Positions 17,566 through 29,373 of a DNA stretch of 64,000 nt are shown here, one piece after another. Source of the DNA: Cupriavidus campinensis (GTDB taxonomy: Bacteria > Pseudomonadota > Gammaproteobacteria > Burkholderiales > Burkholderiaceae); NCBI RefSeq assembly GCF_905397395.1, contig NZ_CAJPVH010000027.1:1-64000 (forward strand), written 5' to 3'. Both the position numbers and the translations under genes were made by a program. Within the stretch, counting starts at the first letter, position 1. Each line of letters opens with the position of its first letter. The notes under the pieces are model-generated. The model saw only the letters and a list, made by a program, of their open reading frames with translations. It made no database searches and was not told the origin of the DNA.

Positions 17566-17898
17566 CTACGCCTCCCCCGCAGGCGGGGGATATTTCATCG
17601 CGTTCATTTCCATCTTCGCCCGCACGGCGGCATCCAGATCCACGCCCAGCGCTGTCACAAGCTGTGTGAGGTAAATCGTAATATCCGCCAGTTCCTGCTC
17701 CACGTGCGCCCGCTCCGCTGTCGCCATGACATTCCGGGATTCCTCTTCCGTGTGCCACTGGAAGATTTCCACGAGTTCGGACACCTCGACGCTCAGCGCC
17801 ATGGCAAGGTTCTTGGGGCTGTGATACTTGCCCCAGCCACGCTGCTCGCCAAAGGCGGCGGCGGCCAGCTGGAGATTCTTGATGTCGATGAGAGGCAT
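17566..17898 (-). CDS. MazG-like nucleotide pyrophosphohydrolase (dCTPase type)
   Basis: A 110-residue all-alpha NTP pyrophosphohydrolase of the MazG/RS21-C6 class, which cleaves dCTP or modified nucleotides to the monophosphate. The magnesium site is visible as EVSELVE (Glu38, Glu41) and EQELADITIY (Glu69, Asp72), and the N-terminal QRGWGKYHSPKN is typical. The ATG at 17898 has GTGAG upstream; a GTG four codons earlier is an alternative. The C-terminal PPPAGEA is encoded by a REP-like palindrome. It follows gyrB on the same strand, but a strong terminator lies between. It is convergent with the Jet-like operon, 20 bases away. Confidence 0.87.
   Translation of the reverse strand: MPLIDIKNLQLAAAAFGEQRGWGKYHSPKNLAMALSVEVSELVEIFQWHTEEESRNVMATAERAHVEQELADITIYLTQLVTALGVDLDAAVRAKMEMNAMKYPPPAGEA
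17573..17590. repeat. REP-like palindrome overlapping the mazG 3' end
   Basis: TCCCCCGC, a two-base AG loop, then GCGGGGGA: a perfect 8-base inverted repeat spanning the last codons of the MazG-like gene and sitting between it and the convergent jetC. The core is shared with the palindrome at 3394-3419. It could attenuate read-through from both sides. Confidence 0.5.
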
Positions 17899-17922
17899 GG
17901 ACAGTCTCACTTCAATGAAAAA

Positions 17923-17949
17923 GGGTTACGGCCTGGCAAGCCGTAACCC
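17923..17949 (-). terminator. Rho-independent terminator after gyrB
   Basis: A perfect 10-base-pair stem, GGGTTACGGC with GCCGTAACCC, and a 7-base loop. Read on the minus strand it is followed by TTTTTCATT, the expected U-tract. It lies 50 bases past the gyrB stop and 25 bases before the MazG-like start, so it separates those two genes. Confidence 0.88.
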
Positions 17950-17998
17950 CATTTGATGACTAGCGTTTTTGCGATCTCGCTAGGAGCGGCGCACACCC

Positions 17999-20530
<2,532 letters not shown>

Positions 20531-20736
20531 CTACTCACGATACTCACGGCAAATGCGGAATCCGGTCCCGGCGCCGGGCTGGCGCGGGGTCTGGGGTCCG
20601 CAATGGCGGGTTACTTAAAAACGGCAAAAGGGGCGGATCGTTGGGATCCTGCCCCTGCTGCGGTGTGTGCCCGGTTTGTCTTCTGGACAGTCCACGGCCA
20701 TCCCCGCGCGGGCGGGCATGGCCGGAGTCCCGGTCA

Positions 20737-21852
20737 TCAGATCCGCATCGGCATGACGACGTACTTGAAGTTGTCGTCTTCCGGCACGGTAATCAGGGCG
20801 CTCGAATTGGAGTCGCCCAGGCTGACCTGCACCTGCTCGCTCTTCAGGTTGGCCAGCACGTCGAGCAGATAGGTCACGTTGAAGCCGATATCGAGCGCGT
20901 CGCCCGAGTAATCGAGTTCGAGTTCTTCCTGCGCCTCTTCCTGATCGGCGTTGGTCGAGCTGATCTTCAGCATGTGCGTATCGAGGATACAGCGCACGCC
21001 CTTGAACTTGTCCGTGGTCAGGATGGCGGTACGTTGCAGCGCCTGCTGCAGCTTCACGCGGTCGATCGCGAACGCGTTCTTGTAGCCCTTGGGGATCACG
21101 CGCTGGAAGTCCGGGAACTTGCCCTCCACCAGCTTGCTGATCAGTTCGATGTTCGCGAACGTGAACTTGACCTGGTTGGCGGCCAGTTGCACCTGCACGG
21201 GATCGTCGTTGTCTTCGAGCAGCCGCTGCAGTTCCAGGATGGTCTTGCGCGGGATGATCACTTCCTGCCGCGCGCCGCCGCCGGTGGCCTCGGTCTCGAG
21301 TTCCACGCCGCAGTACGCCAGGCGGTGCCCGTCGGTGGCCACGGCCATCACCTTCTTGCCATCCACCACGAGCAGCATGCCGTTCAGGTAATAGCGGATG
21401 TCCTGCTGCGCCATGGCGAAGTGGACCATCGCCAGCAGGTGCTTGAACGTCTTCTGCGGCAGGCTCACGCTCGCGTTGAACTCCGCGGCTTCGGCCACGG
21501 TCGGGAATTCCTCGGCGGCCAGCGTCTGGAGCGCGAAGCGGCTCTTGCCCGATTGCACCGTCATGCGCTTGTCGTTCAGCGACAGCGCCACGTCGCCGTC
21601 AGGCATCGCGCGCAGGATGTCCAGCAGCTTGCGCGCCGCCACGGTAGTGGCCACGCTGTCGCTGCCAACGCCGCATTCGGCGTGGGTGGTGATCTGGATC
21701 TCGATGTCCGTCGAGAGGAAGGAAACGTTCGAGCCGGACTTGCGAATCAGCAGGTTGGCCAGGATCGGGAGGGTGTGGCGGCGCTCCACGATGCCGCTCA
21801 CGATTTGCAGCGGACGCAGCAGATTGTCTCGCGAGGTTTTGACCAATTGCAT
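20737..21852 (-). CDS. dnaN: DNA polymerase III beta sliding clamp
   Basis: The 371-residue beta clamp, a ring-forming dimer that tethers replicative polymerase to DNA. All three clamp folds are present; recognisable stretches include VVERRHTLPILANLLI, FRYYLNGMLL-like IRYYLNGMLLVVDG, TDGHRLAYC and the C-terminal KYVVMPMRI, part of the clamp-loader and polymerase binding pocket. The length is standard. A GAAGGATAA ribosome site lies ahead of the ATG. It lies between dnaA and gyrB on the same strand, as in other Burkholderiales. Confidence 0.98.
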   Translation of the reverse strand: MQLVKTSRDNLLRPLQIVSGIVERRHTLPILANLLIRKSGSNVSFLSTDIEIQITTHAECGVGSDSVATTVAARKLLDILRAMPDGDVALSLNDKRMTVQSGKSRFALQTLAAEEFPTVAEAAEFNASVSLPQKTFKHLLAMVHFAMAQQDIRYYLNGMLLVVDGKKVMAVATDGHRLAYCGVELETEATGGGARQEVIIPRKTILELQRLLEDNDDPVQVQLAANQVKFTFANIELISKLVEGKFPDFQRVIPKGYKNAFAIDRVKLQQALQRTAILTTDKFKGVRCILDTHMLKISSTNADQEEAQEELELDYSGDALDIGFNVTYLLDVLANLKSEQVQVSLGDSNSSALITVPEDDNFKYVVMPMRI

Positions 21853-22218
21853 TGAATTTATCCTTCGTCGTTTGTCGTCAGCGACCGCAGGTTGCGCGCA
21901 ACCCCAAATTCACTTAGGAATCAAGGAGTTAATTGTGCATTGTACCAAGGATAAGCCGCTGCGGTGAAGCGGGCCGGCTCCGGCGCGGAGGACGGTTGTG
22001 CCCAAAAAGCCACGCTCCGTCATTTCTTCCCGCCAAGCCGCCCCGACTCACCGCAAAGCCTTATCTGAGGCCGATTTCCCGCGATCCAAGCGTTTCGTTC
22101 AGTCGCCCGTTTGCCGCCGGGCGCGCACCCTGTAGTATGCCAGCCCGGCAAGGCTAACCTTCAAAATCATAAAACGGGGCCAGGCGGCGCAGGATTCACC
22201 TGCGTCACCTGCCAGGCA
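21853..22218. other. dnaA-dnaN intergenic region, no gene seen
   Basis: This 366-base gap contains no supported reading frame. It has the dnaN ribosome site next to 21853 and an AT-richer stretch around 21900-21955 that could hold a dnaN promoter. TTATCC-like fragments occur (near 21858 and 21948), but no full DnaA box, so I do not call a second origin element here. Confidence 0.6.
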
Positions 22219-23979
22219 TCATCCCTTGAGCGTCTGTTCCAGCACGTGCAGCTCGTGGTTCAGCTGCGCGTCCTTGCTCCGCTCGTCGGCGATCTTGCGC
22301 ACGGCGTGCAGCACCGTGGTGTGGTCGCGTCCGCCGAACAGCTCGCCGATCTCCGGCAGGCTCTTCTGCGTCAGCTCCTTGGCCAGGTACATGGCGATCT
22401 GGCGCGGCCGGGCGATATTGGCGGGCCGCTTCTTCGAATACATGTCCGCGACCTTGATGTTGTAGAAGTCGGCACAGGTCTTCTGGATGTTCTCCACCGA
22501 GATCTGGCGGTTCTGCACGGTCAGCAGGTCCTTCAGCGCCTCACGCGTGACATCGATCGTGATGTCCTTGCCGTGGAAGTTGCTGAACGCCAGGATCTTG
22601 CGCAGCGCGCCTTCCAGCTCGCGCACGTTGGAGCGCAGGTGCTTGGCGACGAAGAACGCCACTTCCTCGGGCACGCTCACGTTCTCGGCGGCGGCCTTCT
22701 TCATCAGGATGGCCACGCGCATTTCGAGCTCGGGCGGCTCGATGGCCACGGTCAGCCCCGAGTCGAAGCGCGAGATCAGCCGGTCGTCAATGCCGGTGAT
22801 TTCCTTCGGATACGTGTCGCTGGTGATGATCACCTGTGCGCGGTTGGCGATCAGGGCCTCGAACGCGTAGAAGAACTCTTCCTGCGTGCGGTTCTTGCCC
22901 GAGAAGAACTGAATATCGTCGATCAGCAGCAGGTCCAGCGAGTGGTAATACCGCTTGAACTCGTCGAACGCCTTGCGCTGGTACGCCTTCACCACATCGG
23001 ACACGTACTGTTCCGCGTGGATGTAGCGGATCCGCGCGCGCGGGTTCTCCATCAGCATGAAATTGCCGATCGCATGGATCAAGTGGGTCTTGCCCAGGCC
23101 CACGCCGCCATAGAGATAGAGCGGGTTGTACGACTTGCCCGGGTTGTTGGCCACCTGGATCGCGGCGGCGCGCGCCAGCTGGTTGGCCTTGCCGGTGACG
23201 AAGTTGTCGAACGTCAGGATCGGGTTCAGGCGCGAGCGCTCGTGCACCGTGTCGCTGGGCTGGGCGCCGCCCATCGGCTGCGGCTGGCCCGGGTGGGACT
23301 GGTGCTGCGGGTGCTGTTGATGTTGTTGATGCTGCGGGTGCTGCTGGCCATGCTGCGGATGCTGGGGCTGCACGCGGTACGAACGCGCGCTGGCTTCGGA
23401 CGGGTCCATCTGGGCCACGTCGATGTCAGCCATGTCCGCGCCGTGGCCGCCGGCATTGCCCTGCAGCGGATGGCCGGTGTGCGGCGCCTGCGGCCGCGCC
23501 GGGTAACCGCCTTGCGGGTTCAGGGCGGCCATGCCGGGATAGCCGCTCGGTGCGCCGGGGTTCTGATAGTCGGGATAGCCTGCCGCCTGCGGCGCATGGG
23601 AAGCGCCGTGTTGCGCACCCGGATAGCCGTTGCCGGGCGCGCCCATCGGCGTACCCATTGCAGCGTGCGCGCCGGCGTTGTCGCCCATCTGGGCCGTGGC
23701 CTGCTGGGTATAGGCGGCCGCGCGCCCCGAGGCAGCGGGGTCAAGGACGAAGTGAACGCTAACCTGCGCTTCCCAGTACTCGCAGGCGAGGGCCGTGATG
23801 CGGCCCGAGAATTGGCTCTTGACCCAGTCGAGCTTGAAGCGGTTGGGCGCGGCAATCCGCAGCGCATGCGCCTCCTCGTCGAAGGCGACGGGCGCCAACG
23901 GCTTGATCCAGGTCTTGAACTGTTGCGGCGTCAGTTCGCGCTCGAGTTGCGCGGCTGCCGCCTGCCAGAAATCTTGCAT
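22219..23979 (-). CDS. dnaA: Chromosomal replication initiator DnaA, with long His/Gln/Pro linker
   Basis: The replication initiator, 586 residues, longer than the usual 450-530. Domain I (residues 1 to about 85) starts [21 protein letters not shown]. Domain II is a long, low-complexity linker of about 160 residues rich in Gly, Pro, His and Gln, with a run of HPQ/HQQ repeats encoded near 23285-23370. Domain III has Walker [16 protein letters not shown] and Walker [11 protein letters not shown]. Domain IV ends with the DnaA signature [14 protein letters not shown]. It is the first gene on the left of the origin and reads away from it. Confidence 0.98.
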   Translation of the reverse strand: MQDFWQAAAAQLERELTPQQFKTWIKPLAPVAFDEEAHALRIAAPNRFKLDWVKSQFSGRITALACEYWEAQVSVHFVLDPAASGRAAAYTQQATAQMGDNAGAHAAMGTPMGAPGNGYPGAQHGASHAPQAAGYPDYQNPGAPSGYPGMAALNPQGGYPARPQAPHTGHPLQGNAGGHGADMADIDVAQMDPSEASARSYRVQPQHPQHGQQHPQHQQHQQHPQHQSHPGQPQPMGGAQPSDTVHERSRLNPILTFDNFVTGKANQLARAAAIQVANNPGKSYNPLYLYGGVGLGKTHLIHAIGNFMLMENPRARIRYIHAEQYVSDVVKAYQRKAFDEFKRYYHSLDLLLIDDIQFFSGKNRTQEEFFYAFEALIANRAQVIITSDTYPKEITGIDDRLISRFDSGLTVAIEPPELEMRVAILMKKAAAENVSVPEEVAFFVAKHLRSNVRELEGALRKILAFSNFHGKDITIDVTREALKDLLTVQNRQISVENIQKTCADFYNIKVADMYSKKRPANIARPRQIAMYLAKELTQKSLPEIGELFGGRDHTTVLHAVRKIADERSKDAQLNHELHVLEQTLKG

Positions 23980-24214
23980 GTGTTCTTGTTAAGTGATCGC
24001 GCCAGCCCGCAGCGCGTCACGAGTATCGGGGTGCCCGCCAATCCGTCCGGCTTCCCGCCACGCGGCCCCTCGGGGGCCAGCACGACGCGGCAATGCCACC
24101 CCATCGGCGTGCGGCAAGCATCGCCCGATCAAGCGGTATACCAAGGCAGGAAGTCCGGGTTGTGCGTGCGCCACGCGGCCCGTGTAGTGTTTGGACCGGG
24201 ATTGTACCCCCCGC

Positions 24215-24420
24215 CTCAAGTTATCCACAAAGGATAACCCTGTGGACAAGTTGTGAAAATTCAGTGGATTGCTGTGCACAACCTATAAAGGACTGCGGCC
24301 CGGGAAGGGGCCTGGGCGGCTGATAATCCATCGGAAACAAAGAGTTGGACATCTTTGCTACTGCATATAGGTGACCCCGGATACCCACAGGCTTACCCAC
24401 CGGGCTTTGTGGACAATGGG
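24215..24420. other. oriC: Chromosomal origin oriC (DnaA-box cluster)
   Basis: The 816-base gap between dnaA and rpmH holds no gene. It contains a perfect DnaA box, TTATCCACA, at 24221-24229, and reverse-oriented near-matches TGTGGACAA at 24241-24249, TGTGCACAA at 24273-24281 and TGTGGACAA at 24408-24416. Between the last two lies an AT-richer stretch (about 24321-24370), a candidate unwinding element. Flanking genes diverge from here. The remainder of the gap (to 24795) must hold the rpmH promoter; I see no further boxes of good quality there. Confidence 0.88.
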
Positions 24421-24795
24421 GCACCGCCGCATGCGCCTGCCATTGTGGCGGCGTCGGCGGCACTGGCCATCGGTTGCCTTGACAGTTCGCGCGAATATCG
24501 GTTAAATGGCGGGTTCTGCGATGCGGCAGGGGATCACGTATGCGCATCGCCGGGTCTGGCCCGTACCGCCACGTGTAAACATGTGCGGCATCAGGCAAGC
24601 GGCCTGATCCCCCGCCAGCGCCTCGGCCTCCGGCCAGGCCAGCGGCGGCCGGCAGCAAGACAGAACCAGAATCGTCGGCAGACCGCAGCAAACCCGATCG
24701 GAATTGCGGCGGCCCCATGCGAACCATACGCGGCGGCCAAGGCGCCCCGGCATCGGCCGGCGCCCGGAAAGCCCGGATCAACCAGAGAGTGCAAC

Positions 24796-24930
24796 ATGAA
24801 ACGTACCTACCAACCTTCCGTTACCCGCCGCAAGCGTACCCATGGTTTCCGCGTGCGCATGAAGACCCGTGGCGGCCGCGCCGTCATCAACGCTCGCCGC
24901 GCCAAGGGCCGCAAGCGCCTGGCCATCTGA
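24796..24930 (+). CDS. rpmH: 50S ribosomal protein L34
   Basis: The 44-residue ribosomal protein L34, very basic, with the invariant start MKRTYQPS and the stretch [12 protein letters not shown]. It is a structural component of the large ribosomal subunit near the exit tunnel. It is the first gene on the right-hand side of oriC and heads the rpmH-rnpA-yidD-yidC series. Length and sequence are standard. Larger frames covering this site are artefacts. Confidence 0.98.
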   Translation: MKRTYQPSVTRRKRTHGFRVRMKTRGGRAVINARRAKGRKRLAI

Positions 24931-25073
24931 GCGCCGGGCGACCGGCCCGGACGGCAGAGCGCCGCGATGGCCCGCCATCGCACCGCGCACTGACCGTCCC
25001 CGCCACCGCCTCGCACTCAGGTCAGCCAGGGGCAGCCGCCGCAAGCCCAGCGATCCCGCTAGCTTTGCACAGC

Positions 25074-25511
25074 GTGTCTACCCATGCCTTTCCCAAAGCC
25101 GCGAGGCTCACAAAGACGGATGAATTTTCATCCGTTTTTGCTTTGCGGCCACGGCGTCGCAGCGCACACTTCGTGCTGTACGTGCGAGCCAACGGCCAGG
25201 CGCAGGCCCGGCTGGGCATCGTCGTCGGCAAGAAGTTCGCGCCGCGCGCCGCCGAGCGCAACCTCGTGAAGCGTATGGCGCGGGAACTGTTCCGGGGCCA
25301 GCAAGCCCAACTCGCGGGCCGCGACATCCTGTTGCGGCTGCAGGCCAAGTTTCCGCGCGCGGACTTCGCCAGCCGGACGGCCGTCCGGCGGGCGTGCCTT
25401 GCGGAGATTGCCGGCCTGCTCGAGGTGGCGGCCAGGCCCTTGCCCACCGCCCCGCCCGCCGTCGATACGGCCGGCCCGGCGGCGCCTGCCACGCCCAACG
25501 CGCCTGCCTGA
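25074..25511 (+). CDS. rnpA: Ribonuclease P protein component
   Basis: The protein cofactor of RNase P, which matures the 5' ends of tRNAs. The RNR-type motif is present as [16 protein letters not shown], with the conserved N-terminal [18 protein letters not shown] and central [13 protein letters not shown]. No ATG is available near the expected start; the GTG at 25074 (then [10 protein letters not shown]) is chosen, with TTG at 25065 as an alternative. The C-terminus is extended by about 25 Pro/Ala-rich residues beyond the folded domain. It lies between rpmH and yidD, eight bases before the latter. Confidence 0.93.
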   Translation: MSTHAFPKAARLTKTDEFSSVFALRPRRRSAHFVLYVRANGQAQARLGIVVGKKFAPRAAERNLVKRMARELFRGQQAQLAGRDILLRLQAKFPRADFASRTAVRRACLAEIAGLLEVAARPLPTAPPAVDTAGPAAPATPNAPA

Positions 25512-25519
25512 TATCCACC

Positions 25520-25819
25520 ATGAAGCGAATCCTGCTTGCCCTGCTGCGCATCTACAAGATCGCATTGAGTCCATACCTGGGCTCGCGGTGCCGCTTCCTG
25601 CCCACCTGCTCCGAGTACGCCCGTGACGCCATCGTGCTGCACGGGCCGGCCCGGGGCAGCTGGATGGCCGCGTGCAGGCTCTGCCGCTGCCATCCTTTCA
25701 CGCAGGGCGGGTATGATCCCGTGCCCGACCCCACGAAACACGGGAATGCCGCCGCGGCGACTCCTGCCTCCGCCGCGCCAGGCCGCCCGCCTGTCACGGT
25801 CCGGCTCCCGAGACCCTGA
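25520..25819 (+). CDS. yidD: Membrane protein insertion efficiency factor YidD
   Basis: A 99-residue member of the YidD family, a small membrane-associated protein that helps YidC insert inner-membrane proteins. The family core is intact: [20 protein letters not shown], then SEYARDAI, then [15 protein letters not shown]. An amphipathic N-terminal helix is visible. The last 25 residues are Pro/Ala-rich and not part of the family core. It sits eight bases after rnpA and 22 bases before yidC. Confidence 0.96.
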   Translation: MKRILLALLRIYKIALSPYLGSRCRFLPTCSEYARDAIVLHGPARGSWMAACRLCRCHPFTQGGYDPVPDPTKHGNAAAATPASAAPGRPPVTVRLPRP

Positions 25820-25841
25820 TTTCCTCCGACCATAGCGAGAC

Positions 25842-27521
25842 ATGGATATCAAACGCACCATCCTGTGGGTCATCTTCTCGATGTCCCTCGTGCTGCTCTA
25901 CGACAACTGGCAGCGCGCCAACGGCCACGCGTCGATGTTCTTCCCGAGCGCCAACACGCAGCAGGCCGCCCCGGCCGGCGGCGCGAGCGGCGCCGCGGCG
26001 CAGGGCGACGTGCCCAAGGCGAACGCATCGGCCACCCCGGGTGCCTCGGCGCCGGGCACGGTGCCGGCTGCCCCGCAGGCCGCCGCCCAGCCCACGGGCG
26101 AGAAGGTGGTGGTCACCACCGACGACCTGCGTGCCGAGATCGACACGGCCGGCGGCATCCTGTCCCGCCTGGAGATGCTCAAGCACCACGAGAAGGACGG
26201 CAAGCCGGTCGTGCTGTTCGAACGTGATGCCAACCGCACCTACATGGCGCGTTCGGGCCTGATCGGCGGCGACCTGCCCAACCACACCACGGTGTTCACG
26301 GTTGCGCCGGGTCCGCGTACGCTGGACGGCAAGGACAAGCTCGAAGTGGTGCTGACCGCCGAGAAGAACGGCGTGAAGTTCGTGAAGACTTACATCTTCC
26401 ACAAGGGCAGCTATGTGGTGGATGCGCGCTTCGACGTGACCAACGCCGGCACGGCGCCTGTCTCGCCGACGCTGTACCTGGAACTGGCGCGCGACGGCAG
26501 CAAGGTCGAGCAGTCGCAGTTCTACAGCACCTTCACTGGCCCGGCCATCTACACCGATGCCGACAAGTATCACAAGCTGAGCTTCGAGGACATCGCCAAG
26601 GGCAAGGCCACCGTGCCGGCTGCCACCACCAACGGCTGGGTGGCGATGGTGCAGCATTACTTTGCCTCCGCCTGGATTCCGCAGGCCGGCAAGCAGCACA
26701 GCTTCTACGCCGAGCAGATCGATCCGAACCTGTACCGCGTGGGCATCCAGCAGCCGCTGGGCCAGATCGCGCCGGGCGCTTCGGTGACCACCGATGCCCG
26801 CCTGTTCGCCGGTCCGCAGGAAGAGCGCATGCTCGAGCAGATCACGCCGGGCCTGGAGCTGGTGAAGGACTACGGCTGGCTGACCATCCTCGCCAAGCCG
26901 CTGTTCTGGCTGCTCGAGAAGCTGCATGGCGTGCTGGCCAACTGGGGCTGGTCGATCATCGCGCTGACGGTGCTGATCAAGCTGGTGTTCTTCCCGCTGT
27001 CCGCGGCGAGCTACAAGTCCATGGGCAAGATGAAGGACCTGCAGCCGCGCATGACCGCCATCCGCGAGCGCCACAAGGGCGATCCGCAGAAGATGAACCA
27101 GGAAATGATGGCGCTGTACAAGACCGAGAAGGTCAATCCGCTGGGCGGCTGCCTGCCCATCGTGATCCAGATCCCGGTGTTCATCGCGCTGTACTGGGTG
27201 CTGCTCTCGTCCGTGGAAATGCGCGGCGCGCCGTGGCTGGGCTGGATCCACGACCTGTCGGTGCCGGATCCGTTCTACATCCTGCCGGTGGTGATGGCCG
27301 TGTCGATGTTCGTGCAGACCAAGCTGAACCCGACCCCGCCGGACCCCGTGCAGGCCAAGGTCATGATGATCATGCCGCTGGTGTTCTCGTTCATGTTCTT
27401 CTTCTTCCCGGCCGGCCTGGTGCTGTACTGGGTAGTGAACAACATCCTGTCGATCGCCCAGCAATGGCAGATCAACCGGATGCTCGGCAAGGGCAAGGCG
27501 GCGGCGGTGGCCAAGGGCTGA
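25842..27521 (+). CDS. yidC: Membrane protein insertase YidC
   Basis: The 559-residue insertase that places proteins in the inner membrane, alone or with SecYEG. An N-terminal anchor helix (about residues 5-22) is followed by a low-complexity Ala/Pro linker and the large periplasmic domain of Gram-negative YidC. The conserved C-terminal five-helix core includes [38 protein letters not shown] in the cytoplasmic hairpin loop, and [20 protein letters not shown]. The tail is basic ([11 protein letters not shown]). A clear terminator follows, ending the rpmH-yidC transcription unit. Confidence 0.98.
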   Translation: MDIKRTILWVIFSMSLVLLYDNWQRANGHASMFFPSANTQQAAPAGGASGAAAQGDVPKANASATPGASAPGTVPAAPQAAAQPTGEKVVVTTDDLRAEIDTAGGILSRLEMLKHHEKDGKPVVLFERDANRTYMARSGLIGGDLPNHTTVFTVAPGPRTLDGKDKLEVVLTAEKNGVKFVKTYIFHKGSYVVDARFDVTNAGTAPVSPTLYLELARDGSKVEQSQFYSTFTGPAIYTDADKYHKLSFEDIAKGKATVPAATTNGWVAMVQHYFASAWIPQAGKQHSFYAEQIDPNLYRVGIQQPLGQIAPGASVTTDARLFAGPQEERMLEQITPGLELVKDYGWLTILAKPLFWLLEKLHGVLANWGWSIIALTVLIKLVFFPLSAASYKSMGKMKDLQPRMTAIRERHKGDPQKMNQEMMALYKTEKVNPLGGCLPIVIQIPVFIALYWVLLSSVEMRGAPWLGWIHDLSVPDPFYILPVVMAVSMFVQTKLNPTPPDPVQAKVMMIMPLVFSFMFFFFPAGLVLYWVVNNILSIAQQWQINRMLGKGKAAAVAKG

Positions 27522-27557
27522 TCGCGCTGACATTCGCCTGAGACGAATCTGAAAGTA

Positions 27558-27586
27558 AGCCCGGCCTCGCGCCGGGCTTCTTTTTT
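27558..27586 (+). terminator. Rho-independent terminator after yidC
   Basis: An 8-base-pair GC-rich stem, AGCCCGGC with GCCGGGCT, and a 5-base loop, followed by TC and six Ts. It lies 36 bases downstream of the yidC stop. Confidence 0.93.
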
Positions 27587-27643
27587 GGTGCGCCGGCGGC
27601 GTATGCTTGTGCCCTGATCCAGCCACGACGAAGAGGACGCGAG

Positions 27644-28414
27644 ATGACATGGTCGGCCAGCCAGTACGTACAGTTCGAGGATGAACGCACGCGCCCGGTG
27701 CGTGACCTCGTGCAGGCGATTCCCACCCGTGAGGCGCGGCGCGTGGTCGACATCGGCTGCGGGCCGGGCAATTCGACCGAGGTGCTCGCGGCGCGCTATG
27801 CCGATGCCCAGGTCACCGGCCTGGACAGCGATGCCGACATGGTGACGGCCGCGCGCAAGCGCCTGCCGGACATCGACTTCGCCCTCGCCGACGCCACCAC
27901 CTGGACCGACGCCGGCCCCTATGACGTGATCCTCGCCAACGCGGTGTTCCAGTGGGTGCCCGACCACGCCACGCTATTCCCGTCGCTGGTGAGCAAGCTC
28001 GCGCCCGGCGGCAGCCTGGCCGTGCAGATGCCGGACAACCTCGACGAACCGCCGCACCTGCTGATGCGCGAGACGGCCATGAACGGGCCGTGGTCGCCCA
28101 AGCTCACGGCGGCGGCCCAGGCGCGCACGCCGCTGGCGTCCGAGCGCTGGTATTACGAACTGCTCAAGCCGCATTGCTCGCGTGTGGATATCTGGCGCAC
28201 CATCTACCAGCATCCGCTCAAGGGCGGCCCCGCCGCCGTGGTGGAGTGGTTCAAGGGCAGCGGCCTGCGGCCGTTCCTGGCGCCGCTGGACGCCGCCGAG
28301 CAGGCCGAATACCTGCGCCAGTACGAAGCCGCGCTGGCCAGGGTCTTCCCGGCGATGGCCGACGGCACGGTGCTGCTGCCGTTCCCGCGCGTGTTCATCG
28401 TCGCCACGCGCTAG
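27644..28414 (+). CDS. tam: Trans-aconitate 2-methyltransferase
   Basis: A 256-residue SAM-dependent methyltransferase. Family Tam esterifies trans-aconitate, an inhibitor of the citric acid cycle enzyme aconitase. The N-terminal WSASQYVQFEDERTRPVRDL is diagnostic, followed by the SAM-binding VVDIGCGPGNSTEVL and later NAVFQWVPDH and MPDNLDEPPH. It is cytoplasmic and appears monocistronic, following the yidC terminator by 57 bases. Its position between yidC and mnmE is not part of the ancestral operon. Confidence 0.93.
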   Translation: MTWSASQYVQFEDERTRPVRDLVQAIPTREARRVVDIGCGPGNSTEVLAARYADAQVTGLDSDADMVTAARKRLPDIDFALADATTWTDAGPYDVILANAVFQWVPDHATLFPSLVSKLAPGGSLAVQMPDNLDEPPHLLMRETAMNGPWSPKLTAAAQARTPLASERWYYELLKPHCSRVDIWRTIYQHPLKGGPAAVVEWFKGSGLRPFLAPLDAAEQAEYLRQYEAALARVFPAMADGTVLLPFPRVFIVATR

Positions 28415-28529
28415 CATTGCTCCCCCGAGCGCCCTTGTGCGGCGCAGCGGTCACAACGCCTGCAGCAACGCGTGCGCTGTCGCCTACACTGCAATGACCT
28501 GTCATTGTCGTGGAGGTCAGAGGTTGCCA

Positions 28530-29327
28530 ATGCCTGCCGCTCCCGCCCTGCACCGGAACATGCGTCCGGCCCAGGCCTTCGTGGATCTGGCCACCCAGGG
28601 CCTCAGCGCCGTGGAGGATGGGCTGGAACTGGTCTTGCACCGCGATCAGGCGGAGGACGTCCACGCGCTGCGCGTGGCCTTGCGACACCTGCGCGCCGTC
28701 GCCTGGGCTTTCGGGCCGATCCAGCCCGCGCGCGTCAAGGCACGCTGGAAGCAGGCGCTGCGCGATGTGGCGGACGCCGCCAGCGACGTACGCGACTGGG
28801 ACGTGTTCGTCACCGAGACGCTGGCCCCGGCACTGGCCGACCAGCCCGGCGATCCCGTGCTGGTGGCGCTGATCGAGACCGTGCAGGCACGCCGGGCGAC
28901 CGCGCGGGAAGCCATGGTTACACGATTGTCACGGTATCGGCAGGCGCCGTTGCCTACACTCCACCGAGACCTGCTGCACCTTGCCGGGCGCAAGTCGCGC
29001 GGCAAGCTGGGCGCGTTCGCCCGCAAGCGCATCCGCAAGGCGCGCAACCGGGTGCGCGCCCTCACCCGCACGGCGCGCGACGGCCGAACCGACCACGTAC
29101 ACAAGCTCCGCATCGGCAACAAGCGGTTGCGCTATGCCATCGAGGCGCTGTCCGATGTCCTGCCGAAGCGCTATCGCAAGCGGCTGCGCAAGCAACTCGA
29201 GGCGCGGCAGGGGGAGTTGGGCGCCGTGATCGACGCCTCGGTGGCGCGCCGGCTGATGGCGGAATGCCTCGGGGTATCGACGGCCGACTCGATAACCGAA
29301 GCGACTGCCAACCCCACCCCGCCCTGA
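28530..29327 (+). CDS. CHAD domain-containing protein
   Basis: A 265-residue CHAD protein, an all-helical fold rich in His and Arg that binds inorganic polyphosphate. Two internal repeats are visible: [16 protein letters not shown] in the first half and [18 protein letters not shown] in the second, both with the conserved H-x-x-R-x-x-x-K/R-x-L-R pattern. The protein is strongly basic, especially between residues 160 and 235. The ATG at 28530 follows an AGAGG-like site. CHAD proteins are often linked to CYTH triphosphatases, but none is adjacent here. It lies 47 bases before mnmE. Confidence 0.87.
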   Translation: MPAAPALHRNMRPAQAFVDLATQGLSAVEDGLELVLHRDQAEDVHALRVALRHLRAVAWAFGPIQPARVKARWKQALRDVADAASDVRDWDVFVTETLAPALADQPGDPVLVALIETVQARRATAREAMVTRLSRYRQAPLPTLHRDLLHLAGRKSRGKLGAFARKRIRKARNRVRALTRTARDGRTDHVHKLRIGNKRLRYAIEALSDVLPKRYRKRLRKQLEARQGELGAVIDASVARRLMAECLGVSTADSITEATANPTPP

Positions 29328-29373
29328 CCGCAGGCATGCGCCGCGCCCATCCCGTTCTGCGACAATAGTGCCC

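Noticed and set aside
17566..17898. MazG-like gene as a toxin-antitoxin component or JetD substitute
   Set aside because: It is a normal-length dCTPase-type enzyme on the opposite strand with its own ribosome site, and shows no nuclease or TOPRIM motif.
21853..22218. A second origin element between dnaA and dnaN
   Set aside because: Only partial TTATCC fragments are seen, with no complete DnaA box.
24355..24930. A frame spanning part of oriC and ending with rpmH
   Set aside because: Only the last 44 codons are ribosomal protein L34; the rest is origin DNA.
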